Assembly (NCBI RefSeq): GCF_016908395.1
Contig: NZ_JAFBDU010000015.1
Location: forward strand, 1-64,000
Reading direction: 5' to 3'
From: Metabacillus crassostreae
GTDB taxonomy: Bacteria > Bacillota > Bacilli > Bacillales > Bacillaceae
Length of the DNA stretch: 64,000 nucleotides
Below are positions 18,168 through 27,236 of this stretch, one piece after another. The notes beneath the pieces were generated by a model. That model saw nothing but the letters and a program-made list of their open reading frames with translations. It ran no database searches and was not told the DNA's origin. Numbering within the stretch: the stretch's first letter is position 1; each line of letters begins with the position of its first letter. Position numbers and translations under genes: made by a program.

Positions 18168-19349
18168 GTGAACAAAAAAGATATAGCACAAATTCGCAAG
18201 CAATTTAAAATAGATAATGATTTACTCAAAATCTCGAATATATTTAATGTATATATCATGAAAGAAACAAGTGAAATTTATCATCACCAAAGTCAGCCTT
18301 TTGAAATGCTTGATCAAGATCAACAAGAACTTTTTATGAATAACTTTAAAAAATTACTTGCAGGGCATTTAGATGAAAAGCTATTTGAACTTAAATTTCA
18401 ACGTGATGCCGAAAATAGCAGTCAGCTTATTTTGCATCAAGGATTACTTAGTCATGATGTGGATGGTTGGAAGGAGCAAATGCTACAAATTGTAGAGAAA
18501 ATGTTAAAAAACAGGCAATATGAGATGGATATTGTGATCACTTTTATTCGTGGAGAATATTTAAAACCAACAAAGCGTCGAAGTGAAGAATCTGAGGAAA
18601 GTGACAGAGATACTGTTTATTCACATCCCTTTATTTTATGTAGTATAAATAATACACAAGAGCCCAAAAAAGAATTACTTTTTGATTATGTTGAGAGAGA
18701 ATTTAAGTATAGCTTTGTTGTTGATCCAATTATCAACCTTAATACTCCAATCGCAGGGTTCCTTTTCCCTTGTTTTACTGATCATGCAGCAGATGTGAAT
18801 CACATTCTCTATTCAGCAGGAAAAGTGCATGAACCTGATCATCAATTCATTGAGGAAGTACTAAATGGCGAAGAAACGATGACGGCAAAGGATGATAAAA
18901 TCGTTTTTGAGGAAATTATTAAAGATGTAACAGGAGATCAACTAAACACATCCACTCTCTCCAACGTTTATGAAGAAATCAATTTGATGATTCAAGAAAA
19001 TGAAGAGGAAGAGCAACCAAAATTAGATTCCACTGACGTTCAACGTGTTCTAAAAATGAGTGGTTTAGAAGATATAAGCACAGAAAAGGTAGAATCTGCA
19101 TTCAAAAAAATAATTGATGATGATAAATACGAACTAAAAGCAAGCAGCATCTTGCCAAAGTTCACCTCAAAATCAATTAAAATCAATACAAAAATAGCCA
19201 ATATTTCGATCAGTCCCCAAGATTTAAGGTATGTAAAACAAGTCAACTTAAATAACAAACGTTACCTGATGATTGAAGTGGAAGAAGATACTGTAATTGA
19301 AGGATTTACGATGATTCCAGAGGCATTTGGTGTGGAGTCAGGGGAATAA
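18168..19349 (+). CDS. DUF4317 family protein
   Basis: A 393-residue cytosolic protein starting MNKKDIAQIRKQFKIDNDLL, the characteristic opening of DUF4317, a family widespread in Firmicutes with no known function. It is acidic, has no signal peptide or membrane helix, and contains a run of acidic residues at about 283-289. The start is GTG with AGGAGAGG upstream. It is monocistronic, transcribed away from the pseudogene before it. Confidence 0.85.
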   Translation: MNKKDIAQIRKQFKIDNDLLKISNIFNVYIMKETSEIYHHQSQPFEMLDQDQQELFMNNFKKLLAGHLDEKLFELKFQRDAENSSQLILHQGLLSHDVDGWKEQMLQIVEKMLKNRQYEMDIVITFIRGEYLKPTKRRSEESEESDRDTVYSHPFILCSINNTQEPKKELLFDYVEREFKYSFVVDPIINLNTPIAGFLFPCFTDHAADVNHILYSAGKVHEPDHQFIEEVLNGEETMTAKDDKIVFEEIIKDVTGDQLNTSTLSNVYEEINLMIQENEEEEQPKLDSTDVQRVLKMSGLEDISTEKVESAFKKIIDDDKYELKASSILPKFTSKSIKINTKIANISISPQDLRYVKQVNLNNKRYLMIEVEEDTVIEGFTMIPEAFGVESGE

Positions 19350-19445
19350 CTTGAAGCGTACGGAAATCAATACCCTTTGGAATTAAAAATAATAATTGAC
19401 AGAATACTAATTGTAACTTAGTATTATCCTAACAGTTGAATATTA

Positions 19446-19542
19446 CCTCCTAAGGGGAGTAGCTTTTACAATAAAGTCGTCATTTCGGAGCAATTGCTCT
19501 CGGCTTTATCGGCAACCTACGTTGTTAGCAAGACCTTACCTA
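19446..19542 (+). promoter_or_regulatory. yybP-ykoY manganese riboswitch
   Basis: Conserved aptamer blocks appear in order: CCTAAGGGGAGTAGC, then AAAGTCGTCA, a variable hairpin (GGAGCAATTGCTC), CGGCTTTATCGGCAACCTACG and GCAAGACCTTACC. A terminator hairpin follows at 19576, then the TerC gene. This class senses Mn2+ and normally raises expression of TerC-type exporters when Mn is high. Confidence 0.93.
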
Positions 19543-19575
19543 TTTACGGTACAGGTCTATTTTTATGTTTATTAG

Positions 19576-19605
19576 CCTTTACCATCTTTGGTAGAGGTTT
19601 TTTTT
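19576..19605 (+). terminator. terminator of the manganese riboswitch
   Basis: Stem CCTTTACCA/TGGTAGAGG (19576-19584 with 19589-19597), tetraloop TCTT, followed by eight T. It lies between aptamer and terC. The segment at 19531-19558 can form an alternative AGACC.../...GGTCT hairpin. Confidence 0.8.
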
Positions 19606-19660
19606 ATGCAATAAGTAATCTATAAAAGTTTCTACAAATTTTTATTAGGAGGTGAGAAGG

Positions 19661-19675
19661 ATGATACTAGAATAA
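19661..19675 (+). other. possible four-codon leader ORF before terC
   Basis: A strong AGGAGGTGA ends eight bases before ATG-ATA-CTA-GAA-TAA (Met-Ile-Leu-Glu-stop), 174 bp ahead of terC. It could be a leader ORF in the long riboswitch mRNA or the relic of a lost gene start. Nothing shows that it is translated. Confidence 0.3.
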
Positions 19676-19848
19676 AAACTACTATTCAGCAGAAGAAAGT
19701 TCATTAAAATCTCCGATTGATGTCCTAGTTCTTCTAATGGAGATCATATCGTTTTCATACATGGATTTCAGTTTAATAGAGAGTTGAGAGCAAGAAAAAA
19801 ATTCAGTAATAATAGATTAACAATTAATATTAAGGGGGCTGTTACAAA

Positions 19849-20631
19849 GTGGAATTCTCGCTTTTATTAGAATACGGATGGGTATTATTATTATTAATAG
19901 CAATTGAAGGACTATTGGCAGCAGATAACGCACTTGTTCTAGCAATTATGGTTAAACATCTTCCAGAAGAGCAAAGAAAAAGAGCATTGTTCTATGGACT
20001 TGCGGGTGCCTTTATTTTCCGCTTCGCTTCACTGTTTGCAATATCATTTCTTGTTGATGTATGGCAGGTTCAAGCAATAGGTGCACTTTATCTCTTATTC
20101 ATAGCATTAAATCACATCTTCAGAAAGTTATTGATTAATAAAGAAGAGAAAAAAGCAGGGCTAGATAAAGAAAAGAAAAAGTCTGGCTTCTGGATGACTG
20201 TATTTAAAGTCGAGTTAGCTGATATCGCTTTTGCAGTTGATTCAATTCTAGCAGCAGTAGCACTAGCTGTCACATTACCAAATACTAACCTACCAAATAT
20301 CGGTGGACTAGATGGCGGGAAATTCCTTGTTATTTTTATCGGTGGATTAATGGGATTAATTATTATGAGGTTTGCAGCAAATTACTTTGTCACATTACTT
20401 CACAAAAGACCAGGATTGGAAATTGCAGCATTCGCTATTGTAGGATGGGTTGGGGTTAAGCTAGCTGTATTTACATTATCTCATCCTGATCTTGCGATTT
20501 TACCTGTTGGGTTTGCAAAAACACCTGAATGGAAGATTACGTTCTATGTTGTCCTTGTTCTAATCGCTGTAGCTGGTTGGTTCTTATCAAAAGAGAAAAA
20601 AGAAGATAACACACATACAGAGGGACATTAA
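19849..20631 (+). CDS. ykoY: TerC-family membrane protein, likely Mn2+ exporter
   Basis: A 260-residue TerC protein with about seven membrane helices. The signature IEGLLAADNALVLAIM near the N-terminus and the matching VELADIAFAVDSILAAVAL at about 127 hold the conserved acidic residues thought to bind the metal. It ends in a basic/acidic tail. The start is GTG with AAGGGGG upstream at rather long spacing. The upstream yybP-ykoY riboswitch links it to manganese. Export of Mn2+, possibly to metallate secreted proteins, is the accepted role of riboswitch-linked TerC proteins. Confidence 0.9.
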   Translation: MEFSLLLEYGWVLLLLIAIEGLLAADNALVLAIMVKHLPEEQRKRALFYGLAGAFIFRFASLFAISFLVDVWQVQAIGALYLLFIALNHIFRKLLINKEEKKAGLDKEKKKSGFWMTVFKVELADIAFAVDSILAAVALAVTLPNTNLPNIGGLDGGKFLVIFIGGLMGLIIMRFAANYFVTLLHKRPGLEIAAFAIVGWVGVKLAVFTLSHPDLAILPVGFAKTPEWKITFYVVLVLIAVAGWFLSKEKKEDNTHTEGH

Positions 20632-20706
20632 TATCTTTATAAATTGATATTCACTAGAGAAGTAATGTGTGTAACCATAAACTTTACCCTCTTTAAATAA
20701 AACTAC

Positions 20707-20740
20707 GAGCAATGCCTTAAGTAAAGGTGTTGCTCTTTTT
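20707..20740 (+). terminator. terminator after terC
   Basis: Stem GAGCAATGCCTT/AAGGTGTTGCTC (one G-U pair) is followed by TTTTTT, about 75 bp after the terC stop. Confidence 0.8.
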
Positions 20741-20769
20741 TATCAGACACTTTACAATTTCCTCCACTA

Positions 20770-21108
20770 TTATGTATTTATATGATTAGATATCCTAAAC
20801 CAAATGTGTTCTCCACCGTATTCAATAGAGTTTCTAGCAGAAATTGATCCATTATGTTTTTCGATGATCGTTTTAGCAATATACAATCCTAATCCTGAAT
20901 GTCCTTTATCTGAGATTGAGAGCGATTTTCTTATTGAACGACCGATGATTTCAGAGGATTTTTGATGTGGAATAAGGAGAATAACCATACAAAAGATTGC
21001 CATTACAGTACCCACAAAAAGTAAGAGGCTTCTCTTAAGTTTTAAACTTATAAGAAGCCTCTTTATTATGAAATAGGTAATTTTTTTAACTCTTATTAAA
21101 TTCATCAA
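20770..21108 (-). pseudogene. C-terminal remnant of a sensor histidine kinase
   Basis: The last 60 residues of this 112-codon frame (GRSIRKSLSISDKGHSGLGLY, IAKTIIEKHNGSISARNS, GGEHIWFRI) are the end of a GHKL-type ATPase domain with its G2 box. The N-box, sensor and membrane parts are absent. The first 45 codons are not kinase-like and contain a hairpin (21023-21063). It is probably the 3' stump of a deleted kinase gene, with no partner regulator beside it. Confidence 0.65.
21023..21063 (-). terminator. terminator-like hairpin inside the kinase remnant
   Basis: An 11-bp perfect stem (AAGAGGCTTCT/AGAAGCCTCTT) is followed on the minus strand by AC and TTTTT. It would stop transcription entering the remnant and probably belongs to the membrane-protein gene upstream (stop at 21160). 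Confidence 0.6.
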
Positions 21109-21159
21109 GCTTTGAGTAATTCTTTCACACTTATTTAACTTAATTTAGCAGAAAACCGT

Positions 21160-22014
21160 TCACTGTTTCTTAAATTCAAAACAATTTTCTATTTTTGTAA
21201 TAAAAGAGTTCGCATAATGTGTCCAACAGAGCAACAGAGTTGCCAGCACTAGATAGACAATTGTATAAATCAAAAAGGGTATCTCAATTACTAGTACACC
21301 TATGTAATACAATGGCAAATCAATTCCGAAAACCAAAGCAGGTGCAAGTAAACGCCAACGAAGCTTCTGGAAAAACATTACGCCTACACAAAATATTAAG
21401 CCTTTCATCATACCCATTAATGCTGAAATGAAAATGTTATCACGATAAACATTTTCAAAAAAACCATATTCATAATGACGAATGGAAAGAACAGACATTA
21501 TGTACATCACAGTACCCGCACCTCCCCATCCTTGCATCCACAAAGATAGAAACCTTATCCACTTATTACCTAACTTAAGAGATCGTAACCAGAATTTACT
21601 TAAGAAGAGGAAAATCATGACGGAAATAAACGTATATTCTCTTCTCCACCAATTTGTATAATAAATATTCAACCATTCAAATAACTCTCCAACTCCCATC
21701 AAAATCATTGCAAAAAGTACAAGCCAGCGTAATCGAAGCTGATAAACCGCAACTACCATGCCTAAGACAGGAATGACAAATAAATTTGAGACAATTGCAC
21801 CAAGTACATTATCGTAATACCTTACTTCGAGAACTTCAGGAACATAATAATAGCAATTTCCTATAACCATTACAATAAACTCTCCTACATATACTATTCC
21901 AGAAAAACTCAGAAATAATACAGTTATACCAAATTGACGTTTGCGAATAATAAGGTTCATTAATATGATTATGCTTACTACAGCAAGAATCAAATAGGGG
22001 ACATAGTTAGGCAT
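21160..22014 (-). CDS. multi-pass membrane protein of unknown function
   Basis: 284 residues with about eight hydrophobic segments, starting MPNYVPYLILAVVSIIILMN and ending in a short charged tail. It is rich in Trp and Tyr, with WLNIYYTNWWRREYTF in the middle. I do not recognise the family; similar architectures occur in Bacillus integral membrane proteins of unknown role. It stands alone between the kinase remnant and the sugar transporter operon. Confidence 0.6.
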   Translation of the reverse strand: MPNYVPYLILAVVSIIILMNLIIRKRQFGITVLFLSFSGIVYVGEFIVMVIGNCYYYVPEVLEVRYYDNVLGAIVSNLFVIPVLGMVVAVYQLRLRWLVLFAMILMGVGELFEWLNIYYTNWWRREYTFISVMIFLFLSKFWLRSLKLGNKWIRFLSLWMQGWGGAGTVMYIMSVLSIRHYEYGFFENVYRDNIFISALMGMMKGLIFCVGVMFFQKLRWRLLAPALVFGIDLPLYYIGVLVIEIPFLIYTIVYLVLATLLLCWTHYANSFITKIENCFEFKKQ

Positions 22015-22244
22015 TGCTTTGAATTCCTTTTTTTACTATTATCATATCCAACTGACCATTTAATAATTCCCGGCGGCTGTCACCAACCGAAAAATTGTCT
22101 AATCTTACATTTAAATTTTAGAAGGTGGACCCCAGTAACGGATTGGAACTTGTATATGTTTAAAAGTAATCGTCATTTCTTGTTATCTAGCGATTCTTGA
22201 CCTTTAAAAATCAGATCAACTAACAAGATAACTTATGACACGAA

Positions 22245-22275
22245 AAGAAAAAGAGCTGAAACAAAGTGTTTCAAC
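22245..22275 (-). terminator. terminator after the sugar-binding protein gene
   Basis: Stem GTTGAAAC/GTTTCAGC (GGTTGAAACACTTTGTTTCAG region) is followed on the minus strand by TCTTTTTCTTTT, 15-40 bp after the stop codon of the solute-binding protein. Confidence 0.7.
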
Positions 22276-22287
22276 CCTTTAACCTAT

Positions 22288-23622
22288 CTACTGCATATTT
22301 GCTTCAACTGTTTCCTGTGCTTTCTTTAAAGCTTCTTCAGGAGATTCAGATTTCTGTCTTAATACATTATTTAATGTATTGGTATTTAATTCTGTTAGAA
22401 CATCTGGATATTGTTCTGTAACGTTAATTCCACTAATTTCATCTTTGACCTCTAGTAATGTATCAAAGATATCTGTACCGAAGTATTGATAGAATTTGTT
22501 ATCCTCTTGAACTGCAGGATCTTCCCAAACATCCCAGCGAGGTGGGTCAAACCCTAGAACTGTCCATAGTTTAATATTTGCTTCCTTAGAAAGTTTTGCA
22601 AATGCTAGGAACTCTTTTGCAAGCTCAGCATGCTCTGTTTGATTTGTGACAACTGTACCTGTTCCTCCAATACCTACTGAGCGATCTCCTCCTTCTTCCC
22701 AAGCAGGCATTGGTCGAATCACCATTTTTCCTTTTAAGTCAGGCATATAATCAGTGAAACGTCCCATATACCACATAGGCATGGAGATAGAAGCCGCTTT
22801 TACTTCATTCATAAATGCATAGAATTCTTCAGCATGTGGTTCACCACCAGGTGTTAACTCAGCAATTTTATGTGTAGTAAGCATATCATTTAACAAAGAT
22901 AGTGTTTTGATGTTTTCAGGGCTATCTATTGTTAAATTACCCTCATCATCAAATAAGTCAGAGCCTTGTTGACTGATCATTTGTTGGAAAGTAGTTGCAT
23001 CACCAGTATGAACTGTAGTCATAACAGCATCAGTGCTTTCAACAACTTTTTTACCGGCTTCTACATAGTCATCCCAAGTTTTGATTGAATCAATATCAAC
23101 ACCCGCTTGATCCATAATTTCTTTGTTATAATACATGACAGTAGCACCAACATGTGTAGGCATACCGTAGTAATTTCCATCTTTGGCATATATGTCAAAT
23201 CTTGATTGAATGAAATTATCCATCTCAGGTTCAACATATTCATTCATAGGTAAAAGCTGTGGTTCACCTTGTAAAAAATTCGGAAAACGGCCTACTTCAA
23301 TATCAGAAATATCAGGTGCACCTTTACCAGCTTGTAGCGCTAATAATAAGTTGTTATGCATTTGATCGTAAGGGAATGTTTCAGCAACAAGTTTAATTGG
23401 TTTATCTGGGTGAAGTTCATTCCACCTGGGAACTGCGTCCTTAAAGAAATCCATGTGCAATTCAACAAATGTCCAATACTTTAATTCAGTTGCATTTTCA
23501 ACATCTCCACCTATAACTTCCTTTTCAGTTGCCTCACCAGATGCTGAGTCTCCTCCACCATTACATGCTGCTAATACAAAACACATAAGTAACCCTAAAA
23601 ATACTGATAATGACCTTTTCAA
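22288..23622 (-). CDS. sugar ABC transporter substrate-binding lipoprotein, AraN-like
   Basis: A 444-residue lipoprotein of the family 1 solute-binding proteins. Its lipobox is LAAC (Cys20). Conserved features are ELKYWTFVELHMDFF at the start of the mature protein, THVGATVMYYNKEIMDQAGV, and MPMWYMGRFTDYMPDLKGK further on. From memory the central and C-terminal blocks resemble B. subtilis AraN, the arabino-oligosaccharide receptor. It is the last gene of a minus-strand operon after two permeases and a DUF624 gene, and may also have its own promoter in the 184-bp gap carrying a cre-like site. No ATPase gene is present; a shared MsmX-like ATPase probably energises it. Confidence 0.85.
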   Translation of the reverse strand: MKRSLSVFLGLLMCFVLAACNGGGDSASGEATEKEVIGGDVENATELKYWTFVELHMDFFKDAVPRWNELHPDKPIKLVAETFPYDQMHNNLLLALQAGKGAPDISDIEVGRFPNFLQGEPQLLPMNEYVEPEMDNFIQSRFDIYAKDGNYYGMPTHVGATVMYYNKEIMDQAGVDIDSIKTWDDYVEAGKKVVESTDAVMTTVHTGDATTFQQMISQQGSDLFDDEGNLTIDSPENIKTLSLLNDMLTTHKIAELTPGGEPHAEEFYAFMNEVKAASISMPMWYMGRFTDYMPDLKGKMVIRPMPAWEEGGDRSVGIGGTGTVVTNQTEHAELAKEFLAFAKLSKEANIKLWTVLGFDPPRWDVWEDPAVQEDNKFYQYFGTDIFDTLLEVKDEISGINVTEQYPDVLTELNTNTLNNVLRQKSESPEEALKKAQETVEANMQ

Positions 23623-23719
23623 TTTTCTTCCCCCTTGGTTATCATTTTTAAAAGCCTAGAGTTCTTTCATAATGAGTTGAATTCGATAGATTCACCTCCC
23701 TTAAGTCTGCTAACTATAG

Positions 23720-23733
23720 GATAAGCGCTTACA
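23720..23733 (-). promoter_or_regulatory. putative cre site before the binding-protein gene
   Basis: On the minus strand TGTAAGCGCTTATC matches the cre consensus at 12 of 14 positions. It lies about 100 bp upstream of the binding-protein start, in the gap after the DUF624 gene. Confidence 0.5.
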
Positions 23734-23806
23734 AATTAACAATTATGCACACTCATAGCTGAATTTATTTTCACTTCAGGTAGGAAATAATAGGAACTAC
23801 AACATT

Positions 23807-24439
23807 TTACAGCGACTTCACCTTTAGTCCCTGATCCATTTTATGAAAAACCCGTAACGTAACCCACATCACTCCTATTCCTAAGGTACTAATCGTGAAA
23901 AACGGAATAATCCCTGGATAGCTTAAAGATAGATACAATATTGAATAAATCGCCAAGCCGCATATGAAGGTATAATGGATTTTTGATAAACCTACAATAA
24001 TAGCATTCTTAATATGTTGTTTCCATGTAGCCTTATAATGAACGAGCATTGGAAAAGCCCAAATTAATAGAATCATATAGAAGAAAACCATTAAGTAAAA
24101 TGCGAAAGGAGTTACAATAGAGAATGCACTTACTGAGTTCTTCATTATTTGATAATTAAAGTACAGAATAAACCCGGTCATAGTTAAAATCCATCCCAAT
24201 ATATTGGCTGTAGCAAATTCTTGACGATATGTTTTCTTAAACGTTTGGAATATTTTAATATCATGTTCACCGAGAATCCACTTTCGAGCTACACTTAACA
24301 TAGCGGCAGTAGATGGAAAGATACCTACCACAAATAATCCAAGAACTGAAAAGAAAATCCATACTACATTTAGTACGACAAGGCGGTAAATCCATTGAAG
24401 AATAAAATCTAACTTTGATACAATTTCTTTACCATTCAT
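23807..24439 (-). CDS. DUF624 (YesL-like) membrane protein
   Basis: A 210-residue protein with about five membrane helices. The N-terminal part shows the YesL/DUF624 pattern, with LLNVVWIFFSVLGLFVVGIFPSTAAM-like hydrophobic stretches (residues about 22-50) and RKWILGEHDIKIFQTFKKTYR. Members sit beside carbohydrate ABC importers in Bacillaceae and have no known biochemical role. It lies between permease 2 and the binding protein, so it is in the same operon. Confidence 0.8.
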   Translation of the reverse strand: MNGKEIVSKLDFILQWIYRLVVLNVVWIFFSVLGLFVVGIFPSTAAMLSVARKWILGEHDIKIFQTFKKTYRQEFATANILGWILTMTGFILYFNYQIMKNSVSAFSIVTPFAFYLMVFFYMILLIWAFPMLVHYKATWKQHIKNAIIVGLSKIHYTFICGLAIYSILYLSLSYPGIIPFFTISTLGIGVMWVTLRVFHKMDQGLKVKSL

Positions 24440-24472
24440 ATCAATATTCCACCTCTTTTTATCGCAATAGAT

Positions 24473-25318
24473 TTACCCCTTAACTCCACCAACTGTAAGA
24501 CCTGCAACAAAGTAACGTTGGAAAAAGATAAAAAGAATAATGATTGGGATAATTGTCATAACAGAACCTGCAATAAGTACATCATAATTATTCCCGTAAG
24601 GTGTTAATAACGTTGCTAAGCCGATCGGTAATGTAAACATATCGTTCGATCTTAAAACAATTAATGGCCACAGGAAATTGTTCCAACTTCCTAATCCTTG
24701 AAGAATTGCCATCGCTGCCATCGATGGTCCCATAAGCGGTAGCATAATTTTAAAGAAAATTCCATACTCTGTAGCTCCATCAATCCTTGCAGCATCCATT
24801 AATTCTTTAGGAAGACCAATGGCATATTGTCTGAAGAAGAATACTGCTACAGGTGCAACTACAGCAGGTAGAATAACAGCTGTGTATGTATTGATTAAAT
24901 TTAAACTAATCATTAATTGAAATAGTGGGAGCATAAGAATTTCAAAAGGAACCATTAAAATAAATAACACAAATCCAAAAATTACATTTCTTCCTTTAAA
25001 GTCATATAACGCAAGTGCATACCCGACCATTGAAGAAAAAAATAACGATAAAATAATCGTAATCGCTGAAATGGTCAAACTGTTCATGTACCAGCCCCAA
25101 TAATTACTAGCTTGTGTAAAAATATACGTGTAGTTATTAAAACTTAATGTACTAGGATCAAAAACCAAACTAATTCCATTTCTCATTAATTCGGAAGAAG
25201 GTCTAAGTGATGAAATTAACAAATTTAAAATAGGGAACAACGCAATAAATGAAATGATGCAAAAGCCTATGTTAATTAACCAAACGACTAGTGTATTCTT
25301 TTTCTTTTTCTTTTTCAT
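24473..25318 (-). CDS. sugar ABC transporter permease, AraQ/MalG type
   Basis: A 281-residue membrane permease with six helices and the ABC-ATPase coupling loop MDAARIDGATEYGIFFKIMLPLMGP (EAA motif), here with AAR in place of EAA. It shares its length with B. subtilis AraQ. The basic poly-Lys N-terminus is encoded by a low-complexity A/G-rich run. It starts immediately after the stop of the other permease, so the two are translationally coupled. It forms the heterodimeric pore with that permease. Confidence 0.9.
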   Translation of the reverse strand: MKKKKKKNTLVVWLINIGFCIISFIALFPILNLLISSLRPSSELMRNGISLVFDPSTLSFNNYTYIFTQASNYWGWYMNSLTISAITIILSLFFSSMVGYALALYDFKGRNVIFGFVLFILMVPFEILMLPLFQLMISLNLINTYTAVILPAVVAPVAVFFFRQYAIGLPKELMDAARIDGATEYGIFFKIMLPLMGPSMAAMAILQGLGSWNNFLWPLIVLRSNDMFTLPIGLATLLTPYGNNYDVLIAGSVMTIIPIIILFIFFQRYFVAGLTVGGVKG

Positions 25319-26266
25319 TTACTCATCCCCTTTCTTAAATGCTCCAGTTAAAATAAGTTGGATGAAGCTAACCGCAAAAATAATTAACATTAAAACAACC
25401 CCGATTGCTGCACCAAATCCCATATCATTTTGCTGAATTCCTTGCTGATATAAATAACCAACAACAGTTAATCCGATATTTCCTGGGGAACCAGCTTCCC
25501 AGAAAACAAAACTTTCTTCAAACATTCTAAAACCATTTATAACCGAAATGGTTGTTACAAAGATTGTCACTGGCTTTAAAAATGGTAATGTGACATAAAA
25601 GAACTTCTTAACCGTTGATGCACCATCCATTTCAGCTGCTTCGTATAATTCTCTAGGAACATTTTGAAGAGCAGCTAAGAAATAAAGAATATTCACACCC
25701 ATCCAACGCCAACTGCAAAGAAGAACCATTAGAAACATACCTGACCAAGCGTTATATCTCCAATCAACAGACTCTAGACCTATCCAATTTAAGATTTGGT
25801 TAGCCACTGCTGTGTCCGTTTCACCAAACATGAGTCTAAACACCATACCAGCTACAATCGTTGAAGCTAATGCAGGTAAAAACAAAGATGCACGGAATAA
25901 TGTTTTAAATTTCACAAGCTTAGAATCTAGCAATACAGCTAGAATAATTGGTGTGATGACTAAGATGAGAACGGTTAGTAAAACGTAGATTGATGTATTT
26001 GAGAGTGCCTTATAAAAGGTTGGATTAAGAACCCTAGAATAATTAGACATTCCTATATATGTTGTTTGCCCTGGAAGTACTCGCTGAAAGCTCATGATGA
26101 TTGCTTGTATAGAAGGATATAAAGATAAAACCAAAAAAGAAAGAATAAAAGGAGAGACAAAAATATACGGTACTACTTTTTTAGAATTAAGAAATTTCAA
26201 CACTTTATTTGTTCTATTTGCTGTTACAGTCATTTCAGGTGATGTATTCTTCGAAGTAGGTAACAT
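25319..26266 (-). CDS. sugar ABC transporter permease, AraP/MalF type
   Basis: 315 residues from the ATG at 26266, which has GGGAGG upstream; an open frame runs eight codons further. It has six membrane helices, with SPFILSFLVLSLYPS in TM1. The coupling loop is YEAAEMDGASTVKKFFYVTLPFLKP, a good EAA motif. It is the first gene of the importer operon. The upstream region carries two AraR-like boxes and a cre-like site, suggesting control by arabinose and by carbon catabolite repression. Confidence 0.9.
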   Translation of the reverse strand: MLPTSKNTSPEMTVTANRTNKVLKFLNSKKVVPYIFVSPFILSFLVLSLYPSIQAIIMSFQRVLPGQTTYIGMSNYSRVLNPTFYKALSNTSIYVLLTVLILVITPIILAVLLDSKLVKFKTLFRASLFLPALASTIVAGMVFRLMFGETDTAVANQILNWIGLESVDWRYNAWSGMFLMVLLCSWRWMGVNILYFLAALQNVPRELYEAAEMDGASTVKKFFYVTLPFLKPVTIFVTTISVINGFRMFEESFVFWEAGSPGNIGLTVVGYLYQQGIQQNDMGFGAAIGVVLMLIIFAVSFIQLILTGAFKKGDE

Positions 26267-26463
26267 GTTAAAAACCTCCCTTTGATACATAGTAGCTTAA
26301 AACATCTTAAGTGCATGCCAAAAACTCACAATACATACTTTGATATTTTGGATCTAAGACAGTTTAAAGCGAGATCGAAATGAGTACTAGAATAGAAATA
26401 TGAAAGAAGTCATGCTTTTTATAATACTTGAATTAGATTACCACCCCTTCGGAACCCATTTGT

Positions 26464-26477
26464 TGGCAACGCTTACA
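26464..26477 (-). promoter_or_regulatory. putative cre site upstream of the sugar importer operon
   Basis: TGGCAACGCTTACA matches the cre consensus at 12 of 14 positions and lies about 200 bp before the first permease gene, next to the AraR-like boxes. Confidence 0.45.
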
Positions 26478-26495
26478 CAACTAATTAAAGAAACA

Positions 26496-26541
26496 TTTCA
26501 TACGTACAAATATCACCACAAGTTATTTTGTACGAACAAAT
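26496..26541 (-). promoter_or_regulatory. pair of AraR-like operators
   Basis: Box 1 (26496-26511, TTTCATACGTACAAAT) and box 2 (26526-26541, TTTTGTACGAACAAAT) match the AraR operator pattern ATTTGTACGTACAAAT at 13 and 14 of 16 positions. Their centres are 30 bp apart, about three helical turns, which suits cooperative binding. Confidence 0.6.
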
Positions 26542-26599
26542 ATAAAACTTATTTGCTAACAACTCATACGCATGTGTTGTTATATTTTTATTATAAATA

Positions 26600-27159
26600 A
26601 CTGAATATTGAATTTCAAGTATTTTCTAAATATTTGTAAATTGTGAAAAAATTGTCTAATTTTGTTACATATCAACTTAATAGCTCCTTATAATTAACTT
26701 TAACAAAAACCAGTATTTTACTATTCATCATAACAACTCGACTTATCATCACCTCTAACTTGTAAGTACATGTTAACTAAAGCATATACCTACCAAGAAG
26801 CTCTGGTTTACAGTCATTGTTAATATCGAACATTTCTACCTAGTTCAAAAAATTATCCTATAAAAACATAAGTTAAGTTAATACATTTGGTATTGAATGT
26901 AGAATAATCTGTACAGTGTCGAATACTCGCAAAAAAAAGCTTCCCACAAGTTTGGATATGGTTCCCCGTAACGCTCTAAAGATAGCTAAATAGTTTTTTA
27001 TCGCTACAGCCATTGAATTTAGCATGTGTTAAAGATTAAGTTAAAGGATGAACTGACAAAAAGGATTGTTGTTCCGTATAAGGAAAAGTATCGTCAATCA
27101 ACAAAGGAAATAGATTGTCTGTGATTTCGTATGGTAATGATTTAGACGGATACAAAGTT
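26600..27159. other. intergenic region, no gene seen
   Basis: About 560 bp of AT-rich DNA between the importer promoter and the PAP2 terminator. A stretch at 26930-26960 (AAAAAAAAGCTTCCCACAAG) resembles one arm of the terminators found in the island, but no pairing arm or gene was found. Confidence 0.5.
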
Positions 27160-27193
27160 AAAAAAAGAAACCAAATCAATTGTGATTTGGTTT
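27160..27193 (-). terminator. terminator after the PAP2 phosphatase gene
   Basis: An 11-bp stem (27168-27178 with 27183-27193, AAACCAAATCA/TGATTTGGTTT) is followed on the minus strand by CTTTTTT, 44 bp after the stop. Confidence 0.8.
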
Positions 27194-27236
27194 TCTAATC
27201 AGTTTGATATTTTCATATATTTATCTACCTAAATGA

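Noticed and set aside
20770-21108. Functional small regulatory kinase
   Set aside because: It lacks the phosphoacceptor His, N-box and sensor, and contains a terminator-like hairpin; a gene remnant fits better.
26400-26600. 66-codon plus-strand frame upstream of the sugar importer
   Set aside because: Composition is random-like (His/Tyr/Leu rich), there is no good ribosome site, and the region is better explained by AraR and cre sites.
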